The notes under the pieces are model-generated. The model saw only the letters and a program-made list of their open reading frames with translations, ran no database searches and was not told the DNA's origin. From Rhyacichthys aspro (Eukaryota; Chordata; Actinopteri; Gobiiformes; Rhyacichthyidae): a stretch of DNA of 64,000 nucleotides. Within the stretch, counting starts at the first letter, position 1, and each line of letters opens with the position of its first letter. A program made the position numbers and the translations under genes. Positions 26,706 to 38,100 of this stretch are shown here, in pieces. Location of the stretch: positions 15,355,906 through 15,419,905 of the forward strand of contig CM072160.1 in the NCBI GenBank assembly GCA_036850595.1. Direction: 5' to 3'.

Positions 26706-29682
26706 CAGGGTCATCCACCCAACGAGTGGATCTCTCTCTCTTGGTTTCTTGATGTCACACCTACCTCCAAGATGCCATCTGGAGATAGATAGGTCTACTG
26801 AGAGAGTAGTCCTAAAGTAGGAAATGAGATGGAGCGAGATGGGGGAGCGGTGGCTATAGGCAAGAGAGGGTTTAAAAGCTTGGCTAGGTTAGAGCTTGGA
26901 TTAATTTGCCAGCCAAATGCATTTGGGATTAGTAGACCATTAAAAGAGCATAGATATACACAAGCACACACACAAGTGGGCCTATACACACTTTCAGGTT
27001 GTCTTTTCATGATACAGTTTGCACACTAAATGAGGCTTTGGTTGATGACCAACTCAGACCTCCATCTTTCTTCTCTGTGCTCTCTGTACTTGTTCATGCC
27101 CAAGTATAAAACTGTCTCTCAACCTCCATATGTGTGCAATGAAACACATTTTATTGCTTACACGTTTTAGATTAATGAGTCTTGCAGGGGATCTAGGGGC
27201 AAATGCAGATTGATGATCCTAGTCCTTTGAAATTTTTCAAAGTTGGCAACAGGCCTTAGTGAACTTTGGTCAAAGCATAAGGTGACTATTAAGCAGAAAC
27301 TTTCTAACAATGGAAAAATACGGTTAAAGCTAACCATATATTGGCAACATTCTAAATTGCTCTCATAATTGTATATATATAAAAAAAACCCTGATAATAT
27401 ACTGACAGTTTTAGAGATAACACCACAGCTTCAATTATATTTCACCTATGGCAAACTGTGTGTTTTGAAAAATGTCAAAAGAATCTTGGCCTGGCTTCAC
27501 CTTGGCATGCTTTTATTGAGTCCTCTGAGAGATTAACATGTATACCTGCTATTCATAGCAACTGATTACTGAAAACCAACTAAAATAAACCATGGTTACA
27601 ACCCACGGTTTGTTCACTCGTAGATTTTCACAATCATATCATATCTGCCTCAAAATAAATGAAGTTTGTTGTCACATCAAATCTCGCCCTTCAATCCCTC
27701 TGCTTTTTCATGTTTGATGAATGGCTATAGAGATCCAGGATCACATTTTCTTTGCAACCTTTGGAGGAAAATTAGATAACTGAAAATACACCAATACACC
27801 AGCTAACCTTGTCTAGTATGCACTCTTTCTCTCTGTCTATCATTAATCACATAGAGGCACTTGAACCTTGACTTCACTGGATCAATAGCGATCAATGAGT
27901 CAATGAATACTTAAGAAATGTGTCAAACAAATGTTATAATTTGTAGTGTTTTAAATGATACAGCATGGTTGACAACAGTAACTTAGTCTACTTAGCTAAA
28001 GCTGTCCCAAGCAATAAAGTGACAAGAAATCTCGATGAAACGTAGAGATGCCTTGTACCACTGTGTGCATCACATGCACACTTCCATGGGTTAAAATTGT
28101 CTTTTTACAGCACTCCTCCGCAAAATCAGCAGCACAACAGAGTCAGTGTCACAGTCGGCAAATCAATTATTAAACGTCATTTCAAAATAACAGTGAATAC
28201 CCATGGTTGCCATAGACACATAGCTGATTTTAAGGGTTGTCAGTGACATTCCCGCTCTAAGTAGGACAAACAGAAAACATTATAGAGATGAAACTTTTCA
28301 GTGTGATTCAGTGAACGTGCAAATATGATGATTTAAAGTGACATGTTAGGTGTTTTATGTGACATAAACATAGTAACCGTGACATTCATTAGTGTCCAAT
28401 GCACATTGTGATCTGACAGGTTAAGGTTTTCTGTTTAAGTATGGACAAAAAAAGAAAGAAAAATAATAGGCTACGGCCACAACTAGAGAAGGCACATTTA
28501 TATTGACAGCTGTGGAATTCTATTAATGACAGTCACACCTAATTTAGAAATATGTGGCTAATATAATCTAAGAGAGATCTTTGCTGATAATTAAACATAC
28601 CTCTGTGGCAAACAGAAAAAGCAGGAAATGTAAATTGAGTGCACTTTAAAAAAGAGCACATCCTCAGATCTGTTGCAGAGGCTTGGAGCATAATAACTAA
28701 ACGCTGCCTCCCAGTCGATGTTAGCTGTCAGCACAGGTTGACAAGCTGTCATGGTGTGACTACCCGGGACTCCTCATAACAGGGACACACACAAAGTAGA
28801 GATGCTGCTATAATATATAAATATAAATCCATTCCCATAGGAAACAGGGGAAATTTTGAAAGAAAGAGAATGGGGTTAGCAGTTACACTTTTATAATTCA
28901 CTCTCCATTTTATGGTTGTGTAGTCAAACAGTGCAGTGTGAAATTTATTTTTAAGTCATAAAGGCTAACTCATTACAATATCAAGTGTAACTTAAATTAA
29001 CTTGTATCTACAGCATAAGAAATTTGAATACATATTTAGTCAAATCATATCCTGTAGGTTTTACTCATGACAGACCTGTAGAAAATGTTATAATTAAGCA
29101 CCAAGGGTTAATTGCTAACAGGGTTAATTGCTTACAGCTAAAAGTACAGCTAAAAATGATGCGAAGTGCTAATATATTATTGGCCTATAACTCTGAGGTA
29201 ACCCACCGAGGAGAGGGATATTTACCTTTTTTACACAGGAAAAAAAACAAAGGCTTTCTTACCATAATATTAATACTCATACTTTTTTTAGTTTTGGTTA
29301 AATAATAGTTTGGGACTTTTATAGCCTGACAACAGAGCGCCCTCTAGCGGCAAATGAACTATGACAGCCACCGAACTCATTAGAGCGGTTTAGAATTGGT
29401 CAGCTGATTGAACTAATTTCATTTTTCATACTGTAGACTTTTTTTACTATTTCTGGAGTATGCCTACTATAGGGTGGAGATGACAGAGAGCCTTTAAAGT
29501 AAACTGTTGTCTCTTTCTAATTAGCTATTTGTAAGCCATCTTGTTGTTTGAATTATATTTTATAGGCTGTAAAAAATATTAAAAGTCATCAAACGTGCTG
29601 TCAAATATACAAACATCAAAACCAAGATGTCTGACAATAAAACTTTTGTTTTTTATTGCAATTAAAGTAAGCAATATTCTGT

Positions 29683-29703
29683 AAAAAAAAAAAAAAAAAA
29701 AAA
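29683..29703. repeat. Poly-A tract
   Basis: A run of 21 A followed within 100 bp by more A-rich sequence (29735-29805). It may be the tail of an old retroposed copy, but no body was recognised. Confidence 0.7.
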
Positions 29704-30105
29704 TGTAAAGCCTATAAGCAGCATAACATAACTTGATTTATTTTATTTAAAAAAACAAACAAAAAAAACAAAACTTTAAATATATAAAAAATAAAATAAA
29801 ACAATGGGGGGTTGGGGGAAATCAATACACATAAATACACATAAAGAGACAATTGTTCTATTATTCTTAAGGCTGTCTGACACTAAAACAAAACACGTCT
29901 GATACTACTTTTAAATCCGGAAGTTTACACGTTTTTGGTTTTGCAAGTAATAGCCCACACTGCCCTCTTGTGTTCGATTTGGGAGAAGGGTTTACCATCA
30001 GATGGAGGCGTTATAAAACTAATCTCTTGATCACGTGCTTTTTAAACCATCCAGGGTTATTGAAATGAGCTGTTCCATTTCTGAGAAAGTTCAAAGAAAT
30101 GTCGT

Positions 30106-30123
30106 ACACACACACACACACAC
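30106..30123. repeat. CA microsatellite
   Basis: About nine CA units, 1.2 kb upstream of tyr. Confidence 0.85.
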
Positions 30124-30875
30124 TCGGGTCTTTCTCGTTTTCTTTCGGTGTGTGTAGGAGAGGAGCCCTGCGGACAGCCTCATCCTGTGATGGTCATTCC
30201 TGTTCGCTCCACTGCGTTCCTGCTGCGGGATAAGCTGCATCTCGTGCCTGGCTGTGGCAGCATGTGACCGGCTTGTGATATCGAGACTTGAGCAGATGAC
30301 CTTCTGCTCGGAGCCCGACTGTACGAGTCTGGGGAAGAGAAAGTCTCGCCCTGTCCTACACGTAGTTTCCGCACTTTTGACATTCTTTGATGGATGATCG
30401 TCATGCTCTCCTACCATGTGGTTGAGATGAGACTGAAAGGCACATTGTGGTGTCTTATTTAATCACCACAGCATTTTTTTTTACTTACTATAGGCTAATG
30501 TTTAATGTAATATAAGTGCTGTTACTGAGGATATAAAAGCTAAATGCTTAACCAAACATTTCAATGAAATAACGGGCTGTGTAATAAATAATATGAATCA
30601 ACACTTTGTCCACTGCAACCATACATAATGTGATGTTTAGGGAGTCATTAAACCATGCAACACACTTGATCACTAGGCTATGCTTGGCCAGTCCACTTTC
30701 AGCATAGTAAAGTATATACAAGCCACTTAATAGAGGCATATTATTTAAAGAAATTAAACCCATGCCATTCTGATATTACACTAACATATTATTTGGTATG
30801 TTGTGATATTTCACAGACTTCTTCACACACCAAATTCCAAACCAGGCTTTGCTCAATAGAGGAGGTTGAGTTGAG

Positions 30876-30884
30876 TGCACATGA
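30876..30884. promoter_or_regulatory. M-box-like E-box upstream of tyr
   Basis: Reads TGCACATGA on the plus strand, TCATGTGCA on the minus strand. It differs at the last base from the core TCATGTGCT of the M-box bound by MITF in vertebrate tyrosinase promoters. It lies about 450 bp upstream of the tyr start codon. Confidence 0.4.
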
Positions 30885-30973
30885 AAGCACGTAGATCCTG
30901 CCTGAGGTTATAGTTGAGTGGCAGTCAGCTGGTCTCAAGAAAGAAAAAAGAAGAATCAGAAATATTATCCTAA

Positions 30974-30981
30974 ACATGTGA
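30974..30981. promoter_or_regulatory. MITF-type E-box (ACATGTGA) upstream of tyr
   Basis: CATGTG with a 3' flanking A, a base MITF prefers. It sits 350 bp upstream of the tyr ATG and 93 bp downstream of the M-box-like site. Two such sites in a melanocyte gene promoter fit known tyrosinase control, but binding is inferred. Confidence 0.45.
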
Positions 30982-31328
30982 TTTTGTGTTGAGCGCACAG
31001 ACTGTGTGTGTGAGATCACAATGAGATCACACACTTTGTCAAAGGGCCGCCCCTAAAACAGCTCAATGAGTAGGCAGAGAACAGGAGATTGCCGGCTTGG
31101 TGCAAGAAGGAGAGTGTGGACGGAGGTCTGGAGGAGGGTTAGGTGGTAGTATAGAGTAGTAGGGGAGCAATTTTCAAAAGGCTGGAACTTAAGAAGAAAA
31201 AAAACAAAAAACTGCAGCAAAAGTAGCTTTCATTCATTTTTGAAGATAACAAAAAGTTCTCGTTGAACAGTCCATTTCTCAACTGGAGTGGGTATTTTTG
31301 TGGAGCTGAGGTCTGACTGTTCATCATC

Positions 31329-33416
31329 ATGAGGAGCCTGTGTCTGACTGTGCTTCTGCTGCAGCTGCTGGGTTGCTGTGTATCCCAGTTCCCTCGACCC
31401 TGTGCCAACTCTGAGGGACTAAGGACCAAAGAGTGCTGCCCTGTGTGGGATGGTGATGGCTCAGCGTGTGGAGCCCTGTCTGGTAGAGGCTTTTGCACTG
31501 AGGTGGAGGTCTCAGACGAACCCCACGGGCCACAGTACCCTCATAGTGGAATTGACGACAGAGAACGCTGGCCTCTAGCTTTCTTCAACAGAACTTGTCG
31601 TTGTGCTGGAAACTATGGAGGTTTTAACTGTGGAGAATGCAAGTTTGGCTTCTGGGGGTCAAACTGTGCTGAGTACCGTGAATCAGTTCGCAGGAACATA
31701 CTAACTCTTTCAGCTGCTGAGCAACAGAAGTTCATTTCATATCTAAATTTGGCAAAAAACACAATAAGCAGTGACTATGTCATCTCCACAGCAACAAGAG
31801 CAGAGATGGGTGAAAATGGCGAAAACCCCATGTTTTCAGACATCAATACTTACGACCTGTTTGTCTGGATGCACTATTATGTGTCCAGGGACACATTTTT
31901 GGGAGGACCAGGAAATGTTTGGAGAGACATCGACTTTGCTCATGAATCTGCAGCCTTTCTTCCCTGGCACAGAGTTTACCTGCTTCACTGGGAGAATGAG
32001 ATAAGAAAGCTGACAGGAGACTTTAACTTCACTATCCCCTACTGGGACTGGAGAGATGCCCAAAGCTGTGAGGTGTGCACTGATGCTCTGATGGGAGGAA
32101 GAAATGCACTAAATCCCAACCTTATCAGTCCTGCTTCTGTCTTCTCTTCATGGAAAGTAAGAAGTACATCTTATTCTCAGTGTTTCCTTCTTTAGATGTT
32201 TGAACAAATGTGATGATCCAAGAGACAGGAAATAGAACTTGTAGATTTGACAATAATAATAAACAAATGATAAAAAGAACTTGCTATTAATAATACATAC
32301 CTGTGTGTAGGTGATTTGCACTCAGCCAGAGGAATATAACAATCGAGAGGTGCTGTGTAACGCCACTGGGGAGGGTCCACTGTTGCGTAATCCAGGCAAT
32401 CATGATCCCAACCGCGTGCTCCGACTTCCCACAACGGCTGAGGTGGACTTCACAGTGAACATACCCCAGTATGAGACAGGATCCATGGACCGATTCTCCA
32501 ACATGAGCTTCAGGAACGTCCTGGAAGGTAAGAGTAAAAAAGTTAACTGAAAATAGGGAGCTTCTATTTGTTTCAGTATATCAAACTTAATTTTATAGGA
32601 TTTGCAAGTCCGTCATCAGGTTTGCCAGTGCCAGGCCAGAGCACAATGCACAACGCTCTTCATGTCTTTATGAATGGGTCCATGTCCTCAGTACAGGGAT
32701 CCGCCAATGACCCCATATTTCTGCTGCACCACGCCTTCATAGACAGGTAAGACACACAAATATACCCTTGGCCTCTAATAATACACAGCCAAAGCAAACA
32801 CAAACAAAAAGTATGCGGTTTTAGCTTTTATAGTAAATATAAAATATGAAATCAATAAGAGAAGATATTTTAGCAGCTGTTCCTTTCATTTATTTAATTT
32901 CACTTTCCTTTAGCATCTATGAGCGCTGGCTCAGGACCCACCAGCCTCCCCGGTCCATCTACCCACGTGCCAATGCACCCATTGGTCACAACGATGGTTA
33001 CTACATGGTTCCATTCCTGCCTCTTTATAGAAATGGAGAATATTTTATATCCAACAAAGTTCTGGGATATGAATACGCTTATCTGTTAGACCCTGGTTAG
33101 TGCAACATCATTAATGACATGTTCATCACTTCTTGTACAGTGTCTCACACTGATTCTTTTTGCCTCAGGCCAGAGGTTCGTGCAGGAGTTCTTGACACCC
33201 TACCTAGAGCAGGCCCAGCAGATCTGGCAGTGGCTCCTGGGGGCTGGGCTCATTGGTGCAGTAATCGCTGTACTTATTGTTGCACTGGTCGTTGTCACAA
33301 GAAGAAAATGGAAACGGAATCAGAGAAAGAAGAGGGCATCCAGCTATGGAGAGAGACAGCCACTGCTGCAGAGCAGCTCAGAGGAAGGCTCAGCGTCATA
33401 CCAGACAAACCTGTGA
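31329..33416 (+). CDS. tyr: Tyrosinase
   Basis: Copper oxidase that hydroxylates tyrosine and oxidises DOPA in melanosomes, the rate-limiting step of melanin synthesis. Five exons: 31329-32156, 32311-32527, 32599-32746, 32914-33095, 33169-33416. Together they encode 540 aa (human 529). Internal exon lengths 217, 148 and 182 bp equal those I recall for human TYR. The signal peptide (MRSLCLTVLLLQLLGCCVS) is followed by a Cys-rich EGF-like region. Copper A histidines are in WMHYYVSRD, DFAHESAAFLPWHR. Copper B histidines are in MHNALHVFMN and FLLHHAFID. A C-terminal membrane segment (LIGAVIAVLIVALVVV) precedes a cytosolic tail with the melanosome sorting signal ERQPLL and a terminal YQTNL. No break is seen, so it should be functional. 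Confidence 0.98.
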
Positions 33417-33936
33417 CATGTAACAATAATGTACATTGAGCTGGTATTAGGGACTACAACTACACACATTATTCATGCCAATCAAAGAACTACATACAAC
33501 ACTCACACCTTTTTATAAAGTTGTTCACAATACCACAAAAGACTTAATAACCCAGACTATATAAATAAGGAATGAGAAACCCTGCAAAACAAGCAGACTT
33601 TATGTTTCAGATGAGTGTATATCAGTGAAGTTAACTAAACTTTAGAAAAGCCAATGCTCAGACTAACCTTGCCCAGTGTGTAGTCATCCATATAGCTGAA
33701 GGCCTGTATGCAGACCTATGAACAACACAGAGACCTCCTAAACTGTAACTTTTAAAATGTAAGAATTGTGTTCCTTTGACCAGACAATCAGTAGATCTGC
33801 CGATAACTCCTGGCAATTAAGAAATCCCATTGCCTTCTTGGAACTGATCAAAAATTAGAAAAAAGAAACTGTTATTTATTGATACTTCTTTTGTGTTCAG
33901 TCTCCTTTCTGATACGCTGGAGTCAATAGAGAGTGA

Positions 33937-34017
33937 AATAAAATGAGGTAGCAAGTAACTGACTTCATTGTCAGGTCTGGGGTTTTACCACTTGTTTACT
34001 TGCTCATGCTGAATAAA
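33937..34017 (+). terminator. tyr: Candidate tyr polyadenylation signals
   Basis: Two AATAAA hexamers, at 33937-33942 and 34012-34017, lie 520-600 bp after the tyr stop codon. They are the first good hexamers on this strand, giving a 3' UTR of roughly 0.6 kb. Confidence 0.55.
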
Positions 34018-34066
34018 CCAGTGTAGAACAAAGCTAACTGCCGTTTACTTCTCTTATTTACATATT

Positions 34067-34323
34067 AAAAGTGGAGTGTGTAGTTTTGGCTGCTATCTGT
34101 TATTTGCAATTCAGAGTTTATTTAAAAAACTGGAGTAAAATCAATTGAATGTAAGTCCTCATGAAGAGTGTGAATTGAAGCATAAACAAGCAGTGTTAGG
34201 TGTTACTTCGTAGAAATTTTACACTACTGATAATTTAGACATAAGTGTTCAATTTTGTACTATACATAACTGTATTAATTAACTATACATACATGACAAA
34301 TAAATTACACAATACAACTTTAA
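34067..34323. mobile_element. Possible hAT-type miniature element
   Basis: The left end TTAAAAGTGGAGTGTGTAGT and the reverse complement of the right end, TTTAAAGTTGTATTGTGTAA, are alike, consistent with imperfect inverted termini. About 257 bp, non-coding. Tentative. Confidence 0.3.
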
Positions 34324-34486
34324 ACGTGGAGAGCAAGACCTTTGCACTTATCTCGGTTTACATTTAGTGTTTTTTCACTTCATTAAATTAAAACTTCTGT
34401 ACAAATTGCAATACATAAAATGTAAAAACTAAGATTGATGAACATACCAACTCAACATAAAAAGTATTTAATAAATAAAATTATAT

Positions 34487-34492
34487 TTTATT
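34487..34492 (-). terminator. nox4: Candidate nox4 polyadenylation signal
   Basis: AATAAA on the minus strand (TTTATT on plus), about 710 bp after the nox4 stop codon. Confidence 0.4.
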
Positions 34493-35198
34493 CATATTTA
34501 ACTTTTTTTTTGTATAAAAATCTTACAAAACATTACATTTAAATACATTAAAACCTTTGTCTCAAAAAACATTGCTTTACTCGTGTTGATAAAAAACATT
34601 AGGAGGCTGATTGTTTTCCCTCTGCTTTTAGTCACCTCAGTTCATAAAAGGGAAACTTGCCTTTTTAACAAATAGACAAAGACCAGACCAGTAACTTATT
34701 AAATAAAAAATATATAATACAGATTAACATTAAAAATGCAAACTAAAAATATTTTAACAGTGCTGTGTCTTATAAAATCACTTCAAGTGAATTTTTTGTG
34801 TTTTTTCAGCCACTGTAAACGTATTTTCAATCTGTGATACAGAATTATTGTCCTGTGATTGAACAAACACATTAAAGTCCAGCGAAGAAATTAATTTTCT
34901 CCACAGAGTGGCGCTATAGAACGACAATCTTCCTTTTTACTGGGTTTTCTGAGAGCAAGATTAGATCAAACATTCAGAAAAAAACATGATGAGCTCTCAT
35001 TTAGTTGTCAGGTTCACCTTTGGTGACGACTGTCAACACTGACAAAGACAAATTAAGTATAGACGTAAAGTGTAAACAGATAAGTATCAAGTTCTGTTCA
35101 CTTGTCTATGACTTTTAGGAAACTTTTCAAGTAACAAAGTTGGTCAAAAATCACCAAATACACAAGCACTTGATTTTTGAAAAACCTGTTGAGCTCAG

Positions 35199-38100
35199 TC
35201 AGCTGAAGGATTCCTTGTTGAATTCAAAGATAGTTCCAGTGTGTCGATTTGAGTTGCAGAGTCTGTGAAGAGCCCTGGAAATGCCTTTAGGCCCACAGCA
35301 GAACACCCCCACTCGTTTTCTGAAACACAGTCATACTCTCACTGACCCTCCAGTGACACTAAAATCAGCCACTAAAATCAGCCACTACTCACCCCTTATT
35401 GGTCCGCCCTATCTCATTCAACAGTTGCTTCCACCTGGGTCGACCAACCTGCAGCCTTGACATTAGAGCACCATACTTCTCCTCAGACAAGCTCTACAGG
35501 GTGTGAAAAACAATAAAATAATTGACTTAACAAAACACACTATCATTATATCACTGTAACTAGCCAGCTTTTACCTCTCTTTGCTAAAAGCCCCACTATA
35601 TTTGAATTTTAAAACAGACAATAAAAAGCCACCCCACCCCCACCCCATTGTTCTTTCCTTGCAGTTCGGAGGAGTCTTTGTAACAATGCTGTAAAAAGAT
35701 CTGTGGAGTACAATTCTAAATGTTGAGTTTACTTTCAGACCACTGAAATTTGTTGAATGAAGCACAGGGGATTTTTTAACTGATAGTAACAAAGGATTAC
35801 TTTATAGTTCAGTTTTAATAAGAGACCTTTTTTGTGCTAAGCCTGTCAGCCAACAAAGAGGCACTGATCAGCACATGTCTGAGTGAAACAGGACTAGAGC
35901 TTTAAAAGGTAGAATTGTTCTCGGACTTCCTGTCTTTAACAGGCTTGTATATCAGAACAGTGAATCCGCAGCGCTGGATGTGTGCTACAGCTGGCGCCCT
36001 CCCAAATCGGCAATAAGGACTCTATAAAATCTAACAGACACATGTTTTGCTTACAATAATTCACTTATAGCTGTTCTACTCGGCGTGACACTGATTTATG
36101 ACTAACACATGGTTTTAAGGCGGCTTGTAAACACAGCCTTTGTCAGCTCAGGCATGAGGAAAAGAGATTCCTCTCCCCGTCGGGGAATCGAACCCCGGTC
36201 TCCCGCGTGACAGGCGGGGATACTCACCACTATACTAACGAGGAGTTGCTACACAACTGTTACTATGTAATCATAAATAATTACTGCGTTACTACTGTTA
36301 TTATAAACAATTATAACAGATAACTGACATTAAATAAATATAACTAATATTTAACATTTTAAGAGTTAAGAGTAAGCGAGGAGTTAGAATTAAGGGGTTT
36401 ATAAGATGTCTATGGTCATTGTAGTAAAGACAACATGTTATTTATCAGGCTGCACCATCACATGCCATTGTAAAATGTACAGTCTAAAACTACTTCACAG
36501 AAAATAAATACAGTAGGCCTACAGTATCTGGTTGATGTCTAATTATGGTGCTCTATTTCTCCCTCTGGTGGTGAGCATGGGTAGTGACCAACTATAACGT
36601 GATTGTGTGTCTCACCTGCAGTTTGTCTGTCTGACTGACATACAGCTTCAGGTTAAAATAGTCTGGCCTGTTTTCCCTCCATAACTGAAGGAAGACACAG
36701 AATTATATATTTTACTGGTTGCATCAAGACCTTGTGGAATCAGTGACACTGAATACATGACACAACAGAAAGAGCATGCATGTACTTGGCCTTTCTTTTC
36801 CAATGAAAATAATAAAAACAACAATTGTAAAACTGATTACACAAAATAGATGCTTAGTGACTGCGTTATGTTTTTTAGATTTACAGTTGTCCACCATAAA
36901 CGGTATAATAATAGAAAGATTAACACGACTCTTTTTAATTTATTCAAAGTTGTGCTTTTCCCACTCAGAGTATAAAGGGTGGTGGAACAAAAAAGTGAGG
37001 TAATGTTAACTTTTAGCTTGTCTCAAGGAAAAATGTGATAGGGCTATTGTTGTTTATGGCTGTTGTGCAGTTTGTTATGATGAAAATAAAAATACCTTTC
37101 TAAACCTGGAAGTGTCTTTTAATCTACTGTCTACATTTAAAGAAAGAGACATGAACCTACTTGGTTATAGAACAAGTGCCCAAACTGCTAATGCTAATTG
37201 CAACCATTTTTAACGCATTGTCTTCAATCAAACAAGTGCTTGAAATCTGTTCTGACCTTTTGATGCAGGGCACACAGGAGGTCAGCAAACCAGTAAAAGG
37301 ACTGGAGCTCCCTACAGACCCACACAAAATACAATCTCTGCAATTTGAAATCAGCCCAGCCATCACTGTGAGCACAGACAGAGGAAACAAAATATGTTTA
37401 CTGAATGTCAGCATAACATTTGTAAATTAATTTATCCATTCAGGTGCATTGATTAAGTGATGACTGCTGACTTACAGCAGAGCATGCAGGACACAGGCAA
37501 AGGGTGTGACTCCAATTCCACCAGCCACACAAAGGCTGACATCGTAGCTGAACACATCCTCTGATGGACTCCCAAATGGACCATCTACATAAACCCTGAA
37601 TACACAATAAAGACATTAGATCTGGTAAACCAACACATTGGTAGTTTGGACAAAGAATTACACTATTGATGCCCATCAAAAACATTAATTTATTTTGCAA
37701 TGATCAAAACTAAATTCAAAGTGGGAATTTATTGCCACAAGGGGTAGCATCAACAGTGGTTTAGCATCATGTACAATACTTTTTTCTCTTGTTTATGTTT
37801 ACTTACTACTTTTTAGTTTCAGGCAGTAGACAAAATATTCTATAATATTCTATTTGATGTGGTTTGCAATGAACAAAGTATTTATAGTTAGTTTCTTCCT
37901 TTTTCTGAGAGACTGGACCAACGAGCTCTCAAATGCCAGAAACATATTTGTCTTAAAACAATTTAAGAATGAGTCACAGTTACAGTAGACATCTTGTAAA
38001 AGGTTTGTAAACCACAAACCAAGATAAACGGGGAGATTCTGTATACAGGCTGGTTAGCTCTATTTACTGTCACAAGACAAACTTTCTTTCCCATCAACCC

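Larger units (their letters stand above)
22273..31328. other. Intergenic region, grm5-tyr divergent heads
   Basis: About 9 kb between the start codons of two divergent genes. It should hold the grm5 promoter and 5' untranslated exons (toward lower coordinates) and the tyr promoter (toward higher ones). Visible landmarks are a CpG-rich patch at 26640-26705, a CA run at 30106-30123, an A-tract at 29683-29703 and E-box elements near tyr. No further coding gene was recognised. Confidence 0.6.
33417..35198. other. Convergent tyr/nox4 intergenic region
   Basis: Holds the tyr 3' UTR (to about 34.04 kb) and the nox4 3' UTR (about 34.47-35.2 kb, minus strand). A possible hAT-type miniature element lies between or across them (34067-34323). 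No other coding signal. Confidence 0.6.

Noticed and set aside
37161..37430. Plus-strand open frame of 89 codons
   Set aside because: It is the antisense shadow of nox4 exon 15 (minus strand, 37365-37257), which reads LYFVWVCRELQSF.
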